Assembly (NCBI GenBank): GCA_000827265.1
Contig: KN834756.1
Coordinates: 88,431-152,430 of the forward strand
DNA length: 64,000 nt
Direction of reading: 5' to 3'
DNA from: Collybiopsis luxurians FD-317 M1
Taxonomy: Eukaryota > Basidiomycota > Agaricomycetes > Agaricales > Omphalotaceae
Below are positions 33,157 to 44,404 of this stretch, piece after piece; the stretch's first letter is position 1, and each line of letters starts with the position of its first letter. Below the pieces are notes generated by a model, which did not search any database, had not been told where the DNA came from, and saw only the letters and a list, made by a program, of their open reading frames with translations. A program made the position numbers and the translations under genes.

Positions 33157-34111
33157 TTACAACAGATACGCCATAGCAGCACCAGCAATAGCCGCCATAA
33201 CTCCTGTTGCACCCGAAACGACCTTGATCGCTCCGTTCGAGCTCGAACTCGAACTGCCCGTGCCTAGACCACCAGCGGCCTTGACAACGCCGCTCAAAAA
33301 GTTGGTTCCACACGTCTGGACGATGGCGTTGTACACGCTCGACTGGGTGGAGAACAGAGCCGAGTTGGCAACACCGGGTGCGTAGGGGAAGTTGGACATG
33401 TAGTTGATCCACGCGGTCATGATGTTCCTCGTGCACGTGGTGCATTGGACGCTGGATGTGGAGAGGAAGAGGAAACCGACGTTGGATGAGGTGAAGGTGG
33501 TGGCATTGACGGTGCCGGAGGAGGTGGCGAGGTATTGTTGTGCTTGTTCTGCGGCGTTGTTGGAGGATGAGGAGGAAGAGGATGAGGAGTTGGCGGATGA
33601 GGAAAGAACGCAGTACGAGCCACTATCGCTCTTGGAGCAAAGAGCAGACTTGAAAGGCGAGAGCATGTAAGGGGCGTCATAGAGCGTGATGACATCTTTG
33701 TTAGATGTCAGCTCGTCCGAACAGCTGCTGCTGATGGACGAGAGGGCCGAACGTATGGTGGAATCGTCGCAGGTAGTGGTCGAACACAGAGTGTCGAGGT
33801 CGGAGGAAGATACGGACGAGTCCTGGGCTAAAGAAGCTGATGCCTTCAACATTGGCGAGAGACAAGATTGAATCTGAGTGTTGGAGTTCAGGGCGTTCAA
33901 AGCATCTGAGCAAGCTGAACTGATCCCAGTTGGAACCAAGCTCGAAGCGGTAGCCGTTGCTGAGCCCTTTCGTAAACGAAATAAAATTAGCTGGTAAGAA
34001 AAAAAAAAAAAACAAAGAAAAAAAGGGGGACCAAAAGAAGAGTGTACTCACCGAAGACTGAGCCAAAACTGCTGTTGTGAGCAGCGAAATCACAGCTAAT
34101 GAGTGCAACAT
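33157..34111 (-). CDS. Ser-rich GPI-anchored surface protein, intact
   Basis: Exons 34052-34111 and 33157-33966 give 289 residues. Exon 1 codes the signal peptide (MLHSLAVISLLTTAVLA). The mature part has a repeated cysteine pattern (SACSD, QSCLSP, LCSTTTCDD, SSCSDELTSN, ALCSK, YCVLSS, CTTCTR, TCGTN) and a long serine run near residue 160. The end GSSSSSSNGAIKVV plus a hydrophobic tail looks like a GPI-attachment signal. I recall similar Basidiomycete proteins under DUF7729, unverified. Function unknown; cell-wall or surface location inferred. Confidence 0.78.
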
Positions 34112-37100
34112 GGTAAGATGGCAGTAAAGATCAAAAGAGTGGAGGGGGGTAAAGACTATGTATGGGGAGTTAAAAAAGCGGAACAACGTTGCTTAGGGCA
34201 GGGCGCTGGAAACCAAGGTAGCACCCGCTCCAAGCCAAATATGTACAAACCACGTGTCAATCGCGTTCTTGGCACGCGTGATCAGTGTGTCATCAACCCT
34301 GCCAGTGCCTGCCCCTCTCCTCCTGGTCCTTGACATACACAGCTCTCGTTCGACATATGTACATCGAGCGCATATACATTAAAATAATTTTCATTTCCAT
34401 ACATGTACAGTACAACGTCAAATTTTAATACTTGGCGCTAAAATCATCGATCCACGCGTGTTCGTAGAATCAACTCTTCACTCGATCCAGTAAATTCGGC
34501 TATCGATTTTCCCGAGATGAGTACGTATCGATTCAAGTAGTCGTACTGACCCCGGAGTAGTGACCAGTAGGAGTCTGTTCTGTTCTCCGACTCGGAGGGT
34601 TTTCAATCAAAGTTCATCTCGACCATTTAGCAGTTGCAATCAAGCTCTGATTGCCCGCGTTCATCTCTGGGACCATGGCATTGATCAATGTATCCAAGTA
34701 TGTAATGCCGCCTCCCCAAGTAACGATCCGATTCTACACATCGCATATGCTATCCGATCTTTTTATACCGCTTGATCAGTACAACTATAGTCGAAGCGCC
34801 TTCCTCAAGGTACTTCAGCAAACGGCAATTCGAGGCGTCCAGAATCGACGTGGTGGCTGCCCGCAAAACTTCGAATCAAGTACATACCAGAGTGTGCGGC
34901 TGCCAGTGTATCATCAGACATTCAGATCATAATGTTTCGTTACTCTTCTACTGTCTAGTCTAAGTAAGATATTTTTAATGGGAGCGGAGCGGACAAGTAA
35001 AAAGAAGGGCACAAACTCTAAGATGGTATACTTAGCAAGAATTTTCCGCGTGCTCTTGATCGCTTGCAAAGCGAGTCTAGAACAACCTCTTATACTCAGA
35101 TGTATATGTTCAAGTGATCATTATCAGAGTCGATGGCAGGTTGGGTGGAAGGACAAAGGCACGGCAAGAAAGGAACGACACCCCGTGTTGAGGCGCGTTG
35201 CCGAGATTGACGGTGTGCCCGGCCGGTTCCAAACTTCGATTCTACGCTATGATCACGGTGTAAAAGCATGTTTACATTGTAACGAGGGTCCCATTGCGCA
35301 AAATTTAAAGTCGTCTTCATCTACGCAGCACACATAGGAACACAAAAAAATTGATCGGCTTAATCGGCTTTTCGGCTTGTGGCAAGTTACTCCGAGTCTG
35401 CTACTTGCTCTATCACCTTGCTTGCAAGGTCTATTCCACACCTGTAAATTACATTTTGATGAGATCATTTCCCACATATTCAAATGTGTTTTTGGCTCAA
35501 AAGCAAATAGACACCCAGCACGATATTTTGGCACTTAATATTAACTAGACCATCTTTGCTTCCTTCTTCATTGTCATAGACATCCGCTTAACTCTTCTTC
35601 TTTTTTCTTCATATGTGCCAAGAAAGTGAGGACCAAAAGGACCGACGAGCGAAACCGAGGCTATTGTACAGGAATCATGAATAATCTGCCGCTTGGTGCT
35701 CATCAGTGAAACCATCTCCAGTGCGCAAGCAAGGTTTTGCCCACGTGAGTGGAGCCTTTATTAAATATTACATTCTGTTCAATAATTCCAGCGTGTGCTG
35801 CGAGTTGAGTGGTGGTGATTCGATGAAACCTGGAGGTGTAATGCATTCATTTATGATACTTGTCATTGCTTGAAATACTATGCCGTTAATAAAAAAAAAC
35901 GGCAAAAACCGTCACGGCTTGCGAATTGATGATCTGGCAAAGTTTCCGACAACGGCATCTCGGCTGTACAAGGCCTAGCTGCTATAAATAAACTCGACTC
36001 GACAATCTTCATATACACTTGGCACATGAGCAATACACTTTTCTATGAGCCGTCACGAGTATCTAGGAAACTGAGGTTACAGGCGGCGTCATTTGCAGGA
36101 AATGAAATCCTCCATCATAAGAAAGTAGGTAATGAAAATTCCGCAAATACCTATGCATGCGTAGCCTGAGTACGTACTAAAACCGCAAGTTAATAGATCG
36201 ACTTTAGATCTATGGCTGAAGTGAAGTTGGATATAGCCGAGTTATCCAAATGGCCGGACCCGAAAAATCCAATCGTTCACAATCACCGCCTTGATCATGG
36301 TCAAGTTACTGAGCGCAAAAAGCGCACGGAGATTTGTGCGGAAAAAATGAGGTCAACGTTTCTCAGCCGCGCAAAGACCAGCATGATTTTTGTTCAGTAA
36401 GGAAAGGACCGTCGAAGTACCTCCACAGTTCGGGTGGAGTAGCCGCTCACGCCGGGGTATAAGGCCGAGACCGAGACTTCGTATTTCTTGCTTTGACCGC
36501 TATACACCATTGTATCTTTGCTCCGCGCTAATGCTTCTGCCCCTTGCGAGACCGGAAAGTGCACTGAATGGACGACTAAATGATAGCTGGTCTGGTTGTA
36601 TCAAGGATGACCGAACGGCCGGAAGACCAGAACCCTAGAAGGTCAAACACGAGCGGAGTAAGCCTTCTTGAATTTTGTCTGTTCTCTCTTTTTATGCCAT
36701 CCCCCGAGATATGGGTAGTAAGTAGTAGCGGGCATGGACTCCTTCTCCGCCGAAAATTTTTGTCTCTCAAGGCTCAGATCTCAGAAGCGAGACTGGGCTT
36801 CCGGCAGTACAAGGAGAATTTTTTGATTTTCCTTTCGTTTTACTCTTGCTTCGTGACTTGCAACCTTGCTTTTTTTTGTGTCCTGGGAAGTTACAGAAGG
36901 AGCAATAATAATAGGAAGGGGAACCAGTCTGTGAAAGAACTCGTGAAGAAGAAGTTGCGCGCTCCACTTGGGTCCATTTGACTGGGACAACCGGAGTCGG
37001 AGGGTTGCGGCTGCGGAGTCTTTAACTTTAAGACACGCTTGGATGGGGTCTAGGCTCTGGGCAACTGGACGTGTCAGCATCTTGTGGACCAGCAGGATAG

Positions 37101-38935
37101 AATTTACAACGGACAGTTTCGGACTCGACTTTAAAGGGCGTATGCGAGATGGGGATTTTTGACGTTTGTATGTGGCACTATCTTGGGGCTTGGGGCTTGG
37201 CTTGTCGCTCGCTAGTCACAGTGGTGGAGTGGTGAATGACTTGCAAGAATACAGTGCAGGGACAGCACATCGTAACGGCCCGACGCTCACACCGGGGCAA
37301 GAGCTAAGCTTGTTAACGATTGACGTCACTTGAGAAAGGGTGGACAGGTTGGATTCAGGAATTTTGTTCATTCAAGGGACCCAAAAATTCCGCACGAATT
37401 TTTCGAGGCCTTTGAGTGAGAATCGCTTGTCAAACATAGCATCTCCTTGCATCTTTCAAGCCCACCAGTGCGAGGGCTTCGTTACCACTACCTTCACTCT
37501 CTAATTCCGGCTCTAGAGAGGAGCAGAGAATGCGGGCCGAAGTAGAAAAGAGCAGAAGAAAACTGGCCGGAAGTTGAAGCGGACACCATTACTCGGGCGA
37601 ATCATCCAAAGAGAAAGACGCCAGTGACATGAAGAAGGAAGCAGGTGCAGTGGGTGCGAAAAGTAGAGAATAGGACGGAGGCAAGTCGCGCGGTTCCTGC
37701 GGAGAAACGGAGGACCATGGGAGAGATACGGGAGGAGAGACGAGTCATACTCCATTGTGTTACGGGAACGTGCATCGTGCGCTCAATTAGCTCGGGGGAT
37801 GGGAGAGAATATAGGTTAGGAATGAGCGACAAGTCAAAAGTGTTTAGAGCTGCCGGTCCCTAGTCACACCGTGATCGAAGGCAAGTGAGACACTTGCGCA
37901 AGCGATGTAAGTTTCGATTCTACCTTTCTAATTCTTTGAAGAGAATTAAACTGCTCAGCGTCTGTGCTGTGAGCGAAATTTTCAAGAAACTCTGGTTCCT
38001 CAGGAACCTCCGCCCACACATCGGCAGATTCCTGGCCTCTCACACGTTAGATGGCCTTCTTGTCTTGAAGCTAGCATCCTTCACCTCAACTTGTACGGCA
38101 CATCGCGGATTCAAAACCCCCAAAGCTATTGACTTGTCTCTATGCCCTGAGAGTTGAAATGGCTTGCAAGTCGAGGGGTAGAAAGTAAGTATGTGAATAA
38201 GCTAAGTGCGTTGGTCTCCGAAGGACTCCGGTGGGTTAATCTGACAGCTCTACAATTTAGGCAGACCCTCAAATCGTTTCATTTCATCTCGCTTTCTTCC
38301 TTGGACAGCTCGGAAATTCTTTACTCATCAGAAACAGATCACAGGAGTAATTCAACATTTTGCGCTCCCATTCACTCAGTGTAAGGTTGCCAGTCTTTCT
38401 CAGCTCGCCGACTTTCCATTGTTTACTTCCTCTTGTACCCTAATTCTCATCCAATCATTGAAGTTGAACATTTCCGAGTTACTCAGCGGCGTTTTTCTTG
38501 ACCTACTCGAGCAGTATATTCTGAATGATGCCCGCAATCTGCGCATCAAGAGCGAAGAACCTTCATTCCGGATTTACCTTGAGGCGATCTGAGCGCTGGG
38601 ATTCGGCGTATCGCTCCCACTATGTGAATAAACCCTATGATAAGCTCACTTGACACCATCGAAAGGTCGAAGCCTTGAATATTACGTTGACTTTTACTCA
38701 GCATATCTTTGCTAAACTTCCTATTCCCTCGCTGCCCTTACATTTTCATTCAGTCTGGTAGCCCTGTGACTCCTCCTTTGTACGGAGCTGGAGCTTTGAG
38801 CCGCTTCCGGAATCCGAAAGGGTTAGGGATTAGAACTCGCCGGACAAATTAAATAAACAAATAACCGTATTTAAAACGAGGGGTTTGGGGTTCTTTTCAC
38901 CATCCTTTCACATTTTCAACCAGTACTCTCTCAAT
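34112..38935. other. 4.8 kb without a recognisable gene
   Basis: Only short ORFs without family features. A TATA-like CTATAAATAAACTCGACTCG lies near 35980, followed at 36025 by a 47-codon ORF of no known similarity. There are no terminal repeats, transposase fragments or tRNA-like clover leaves that I could see. It may hold decayed mobile DNA or non-coding transcripts. Confidence 0.45.
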
Positions 38936-40129
38936 ATGGCAGCCGTAGATCCTAACGTTACTTTGTACGGCTTCACACCTGTACCAAGAGATCCCGAGGT
39001 TCTATTCGCCAATCATCCAACTGCCAGTGGTGACAATCCAAAGCAAGATCTATTTGTGGTAGAGGATTTTCCTTTTCCCGATTCAGGGCTCGTCAAAGAT
39101 GTGAAGGAGTTTGTCAAGGTCGAGTGAAACTCCATGACACGTTTTCCGGCCGGCCGGATACTTATCAGTCTTTACTCAATAGAAAAAACTAGACGAGCAG
39201 ACGTTCAACCATAGTAACAGGGTCTACATTTATGGTGAGTTTTTCCCATCTTACTACATCCCGCTCCCATTCAACTATTTCGGATCCTTCGTCCCTGTTT
39301 GCTGTTAAATTTCTCAACAGGCTCGCGCCGATTTCTGACTTTCGTCACGATCAGGCGTTGCTCTGGTGAAAACTCACTTCCCGCAATGGTCATACGACTT
39401 GGAAACGTATTACCTTGCTTGCCTCCTGCACGATATTGGTACTGCGGAGAGCTATCTGGCCACGACAAAGATGTCATTCGAATTTAAGGGAGCTATCGTT
39501 GCTCGTGAGCTTATCTTGCAGCTGGGAGGCGTTGAAGATCAAGCGGACTCTGTGTGCGACGCTATCGTGCGACATCAAGATATCTTTGTAAAAGGGTAAG
39601 TCTGGGACGAAGAAAAACAGCACGGTGATTTTAGCGATTGACAAACGCTTGAATATACCTAGAGGAAACATTACCATGATTGGGCAAATCTTACAGCTTG
39701 CGACCATTTTAGGTGAGCCCCACACTCGTCCGACATAAGGAGGAAGCGATGTAAATCCTTCCAATTTTGGTCGCTTATTATGTACATGTTGAACTTTAAT
39801 ATGCTGATGTCCATTCTTTTATCGTAACTTATGCAGATAATGTGGGCATGTCAGTAATGATATTATGCTTTGACCTTTGCTGAATGTTGCTAATTTTGGT
39901 GATTTTTAGACGCGCAAATCTCATTCATCCCCGTTTGATCGAGACTACTACCGCGGCGTTCCCGCGAAAAGGATGGTCGGAGCATTTCGCTCGAGTCGTG
40001 GAAACGGAGCTGAAGCTGAAACCATGGTGTCATACCTCGACTTTCGAAATTCCGAACTGGCGGGAAGGGGTCAAGAGCAACTTTGCCACCGACGTCAGAG
40101 GAAACAGCGTAATGAAGCCTTTCGATTAG
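38936..40129 (+). CDS. Cyanamide hydratase-like HD-domain protein
   Basis: Exons 38936-39118, 39183-39234, 39355-39595, 39663-39712, 39837-39849 (13 nt) and 39910-40129 give 252 residues, the usual family length. HD-type metal ligands are seen as FNHSNRVY, ACLLHDIGT and IVRHQD. Further family blocks are SFEFKGAIVA, GNITMIGQILQLATI, DNVG and the C-terminal RKGWSEHFARV followed by KPWCHT. Cyanamide hydratases turn cyanamide into urea with a zinc centre; some fungal relatives act on isonitriles or other nitrile-like compounds, so the substrate is not certain. The first donor (GTCGAG) is unusual. No frameshift seen. Confidence 0.88.
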
Positions 40130-40688
40130 AATTGAAATCCAAAGAAATGGTATATAGTTGTTCGTTCCTCAATGAGACCGGTAATCCTGTGCGAACCTAG
40201 TTTTGAACATGGAGATAGCTCATGTCATTTATCATAAAACGTCCGTGTATCATTCAGCGAATTGAAAGTTCAATTTACTCACTCTTCGATAAGACAAAAA
40301 AAATGGTACATACTTGTACAAAACGTCCATGTATCATTCAGCATGTTGAATCTCCGGAATCCGAGCTGCTTCCCCGAAGTCAACTTACAAACTCAGTTAG
40401 AAAACAACGTTAATAAGCCAATTAAACAATCTGCTATTCCTGTGGTAGATGGAGTCAAATAACAATAAAGCGGACTATACTCTACATGCGCTAGCAACGG
40501 TTGAAATACTATCCAAAGAGCTTCGTGTAGATACGTTAAAGTTTGGGATAAAGGCTACAATTTCAATGTATTACGAATGCCAAAGTTGTCCATTCGTTCC
40601 GAATCAGTAAGACTAAACAATATCAATAGATTTCCAATGGGTCAAATAAAGAAAGTTCAAAGCAATCTTGACAGGGCGCGAGTCCCGA
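40130..40688. repeat. Intergenic region with an imperfect direct repeat
   Basis: Two copies of AAACGTCC(G/A)TGTATCATTC at about 40237 and 40319, 82 bp apart, lie between convergent genes. No gene recognised. Confidence 0.55.
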
Positions 40689-42651
40689 CTACGGCTCAAT
40701 CTTTGTGGTCGGCCTAGGTCTCTTGGCTAGACTGAACAATCCGCGGATACCGTTATCGGCCACAGTACTTGACCTCCACGTTCCAACAAAAGCAGATCCG
40801 TATCGCACGTTTCCTTCAAAAATCCATGTACCCAGACCAGCGTCAACGGTACTTTTCTACGCGCAATTAAATCTCAGTAACTCCTTCGGAAATGAACAAG
40901 GGAAACTCACCGGTTCTCGCTTCATGACAATAGTCCCGTCTCGCTTCAACCTGCCAGCAAAACTGTACCCTCCCCAAACCCTGTCGTGCTCTTCCGTCGT
41001 CTAGGTGCAAAGTTTCATACATTGACGCGCCTTAAATTGAATTCGTGAACTGACCTGTCCAGTGACAAGACAATCTAAAGCTTGAGAGTAATCTCGAGGC
41101 ATCTGACAATTGCAATTGGCAGAAGATACAAAACTCTCGTAAGCAGTCTTTCTTCCGAATATCGTGAGGCATTCCTGAGCAAAATCTCAGTTCTTGAATT
41201 GCAATTCAACCTAGACATGTTACGTTGACAATTTTCACTTACCTCTTCATTCGAAAAATCCTTTGGTGTCACCGTCCATTGGTCAACTTCATCGGCAATA
41301 CATTCTGCGCCCACTTGAGGCCCGAAAGCAAAGTAGAGTGCAAGCGAACATTGTAAAGACTTTTTGCAGATGAAATCCGGAGTGTCGGGTTCAGGAGGCG
41401 AGGCTCCCTTACTCAAATGAGAGCAGGAGACCTGTTTTACAATTCAACGTCTATTGGCAGCAGGGAGAGAACTCGTTATGAAGACATACCATATAAACAC
41501 CTTCCCAGAGACCTGGTATAAGGTCAAAAACCTGATAATATGCATTGGAACCGGGTAGTTTGGGATGAAAGAACTGAGGGTCATGTTTGATCGTGCGCGA
41601 AGGCGCGGGACTGGATTGACTAGATCCTGTCCCGGAAGAACAGCTATCACTAAATAGAGGCGTCTGATATTTCGCCATGACATAGTAATCTTCCAACGTC
41701 GGTCCCGCATTTCCATTGGGGGAGTCTGTGTGCGAGGGCGATGGCAACTGGGGCGCAGGCTCGCATGGAACAGCTTCTTGAAGGATGAAGTTCAAGATTA
41801 CTGCAGCAGACGTAGCACTCGGGCAGACAAACCGAGAGTATTCACATTCATCGGCGTCGTCCATCGAGTGCCTATTACGTACGTGCTTGGCTTGAGCAGT
41901 AGTTCTTCGGGGAGATTGAATGATTGAAGCATCATCCTAGGCGCATGTCAGAACACAGCGATAGTGCAGGAAATTCAAAGCCGGTTTACTGATGAGCAGA
42001 TGAACAACAGAGGACGTAACAAAAGGAGGAAAGAATCCTTGGCTTCCTCAGTGATACTAACAACGTCACCTGCATAAGCATAGTTAGCATCTAGAGCACT
42101 CTCAATATCGAACCAATCCGCGGCTGACCTCGCGACCACGTCAAAACGAGCAACCATAGGACCAGATCGAGGCTGTGGTCGGGAATGGCGTCAGAACGAG
42201 CTTGATATCGCTTCATACATCGTTCTGCATAGGTAAAGATGAACGTAGTGAACGCCGCCGACCGTAGATGGGTTTCATTTAAGCCGTTACTTTCAAGGAC
42301 CATCCTCTTGGCCACACATAAATCCTCATACATTATCGGCTCCGAAAGTTCGAAACGTCGAACGCGTCTCAGCAAGCGATAGCGCGAGACTAGCTCGGCG
42401 GTCAGCCGAGAATCTGTATACTCATGCGTGAATTGTGTCCCATTGTTGTCAAGGTCGAACGTGCTTCGGAAGAGGCGAGCATAAAGATGAGGGGCAGAAG
42501 TAGTGCACAGCGAGTAATAGAGGGTGGAGCTAGTCAACAGTAGATGCAGCAGTTCTTGAGGAGGTTTGAAGATCGCGTCCGGGGATATTGCGACAAGAAA
42601 AGCGATGTTTTCCAAGACATCGCGAGGTATAAGCTCAAGGCGAGCGAGCAT
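40689..42651 (-). CDS. F-box-like protein with long C-terminal domain
   Basis: Seven exons (42129-42651, 41990-42069, 41490-41936, 41243-41431, 41055-41174, 40911-41000 and 40689-40856) join in phase to 538 residues. The N-terminus (LELIPRDVLENIAFLV, then LLLTSSTLYYSLC) fits an F-box, the adaptor that binds Skp1 in SCF ubiquitin ligases. The C-terminal half (PGLWEGVYM, VWGGYSFAGRLKRDGTIVM, GTWIFEGNVRYGSAFVGTWR, GLFSLAKRP) matches an Agaricomycete F-box family whose target is unknown. No disabling changes. The downstream neighbour is convergent. Confidence 0.75.
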
Positions 42652-43384
42652 TGGAAGTGTCCTTCGACATTCTAGAGACGTTAGGCTTTAAAGGCCTTGG
42701 GCACGGGGTCTGTGAGATTCATCTGTCTTTCTTTTAGATACTCGTTTGATCGCTGGGTAGGTCTCCGACGGACGAATGCGGGAGTATGTATCTGGGATTT
42801 TGGTAAAAGATTCAGTTCGCCGTTGGTTATCCCCAAAAACGGATTCAAGTTGTAAAATAGAAAATAAACGATGGAAACACGTGAAATTTGATGTCCCCCT
42901 ATAAAGTTCAACTGCCAGCGAATGATTTCAACCCATACATGCGCCACGGTCCTCATCTTGCGGAAATGTTTGTAGGAAATCTCATCTGATATATATTGCT
43001 ACTTGACGTGCGTGTTGCTGGTTCAACAGAAACGATTCATATTATGAGCCCTGTAAATGAAGCCATACTTCGTGGACAAAGATACCAAATTGGAACGCGG
43101 CCTATTGACTTACGTCCATGATACGAATAAGGACTCGCAAGCTATTGATAAAGGAAACAGCATTGAGTATATTCATTTCCGAACTCCACGATGCCAGTAC
43201 AGCCATATATCAGCTAAAACAGCTTGAAGAATCGAAAAATGTTGATAAGAAGCCTGCATTATCAATCATTCGGTCAATCTCAAATTGGGGACGCGGCCAT
43301 TCACAATAACAAAACGATTCAAAATCTTCTTGTTATAATCACGAACTCTAACGAAATACAAATTGCACAACATTTCCGGCCGAC
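42652..43384. other. Spacer between F-box gene and eEF1B-beta
   Basis: No gene, repeat or RNA recognised. It holds the F-box promoter and the eEF1B terminator region. Confidence 0.45.
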
Positions 43385-44404
43385 CTAGAGCTCTGCTCAT
43401 TGTCAGGACAAAACGCGAGTAAAACGTCATCGTACAACGTACTTTGCATCGCAGCAACATCAGTACTCTGGACGTAATCTTCGAATTCTTGAATCTCCTC
43501 CTGAAGCTCGTCCATAGAGATTTTCTCGTCCTCTGCATCGGGCGTAAGAGGGTGGAACATGATATTGAGCTAATTACAACTTACCGATAACCAGCGTAAT
43601 CTGCGGTGCAAGCATTCAAGTGAGCTAACTACTCTACAGAGCAAGTCTGGAACGAACCTGGAGCTTCTTGATACCTGTCCAGGGCGCGTAAGCTGCTGAA
43701 GAACGTTTTACAAGGGTAAAACTTACCGTAACCGATGGCGACAAGTTTACTGGAACCCCAAACAAGACCGTCCTTCTCGATACTACGTACGGACTTCTCC
43801 AAAGCCTCCATATCTGTCTCGTCATCCCAAGGCTTAACCTCAAGGGTGACGACAGACTAGGCGGAAATAATCACAATTCTGATTCTTCTAACAGCAGTAG
43901 TAAAAATTTACCTTGGCAATGGTTTTGGGTTTGTTGGCCTTCTTGGCATTATAGGCAGCGACTCGTTCAGCTTTAACGCGCTCAGCCTCAGCATCCTCTT
44001 CTTCGTCGGACCCAAAGAGATCTATCTCGTCGTCGTCGTCTGCCTCGGCGGCCGCCGAAGTAGTGGCAGAACCAATAAAAGCCTCTCCTGCCTTGCTGGA
44101 ACCAGGGAGAGAACCATGCTCAGAGTTATAAGATGCGATGTGCTTGTACCATCTAGTTACGTTGACATATGAAGAGTCGGGTGCGGAAGAGAGTGTCTTG
44201 AAGACGTGGACATCGGCTTGAGAAGGAGAGTATCTGAGTAGTTGTGAGCCAGCTATACGGACAGTTTTAATCAAGCAAATTCAGACGGCTGGAAACTTTT
44301 GCTTGGCCAACGGTCTGCAGTGATAAGGAAAGGTTTATTACTGACCCTTCGACGTATGACCTAGTAACAAGGTGTTGGTCGAGTTTCGCAAGATCAACGG
44401 ACAT
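43385..44404 (-). CDS. EFB1: Translation elongation factor eEF1B beta (GDP/GTP exchange)
   Basis: Seven exons: 44346-44404, 43912-44233, 43727-43856, 43658-43674, 43585-43600, 43443-43532 and 43385-43392, giving 213 residues. An N-terminal GST-C-like part ([16 protein letters not shown], then RWYKHIASY) is followed by an acidic linker ([18 protein letters not shown]) with the phosphorylatable DLFGSDEE motif. The C-terminal exchange domain has [40 protein letters not shown] and [16 protein letters not shown]. It recharges eEF1A with GTP. Exons of 17, 16 and 8 nt are required to reach the universal ending; the last codes only K-L-stop. Confidence 0.96.

Noticed and set aside
34112..38935. Possible LTR element or non-coding RNA gene in the 4.8 kb desert
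   Set aside because: No paired terminal repeats, primer-binding site or coding fossil was visible.
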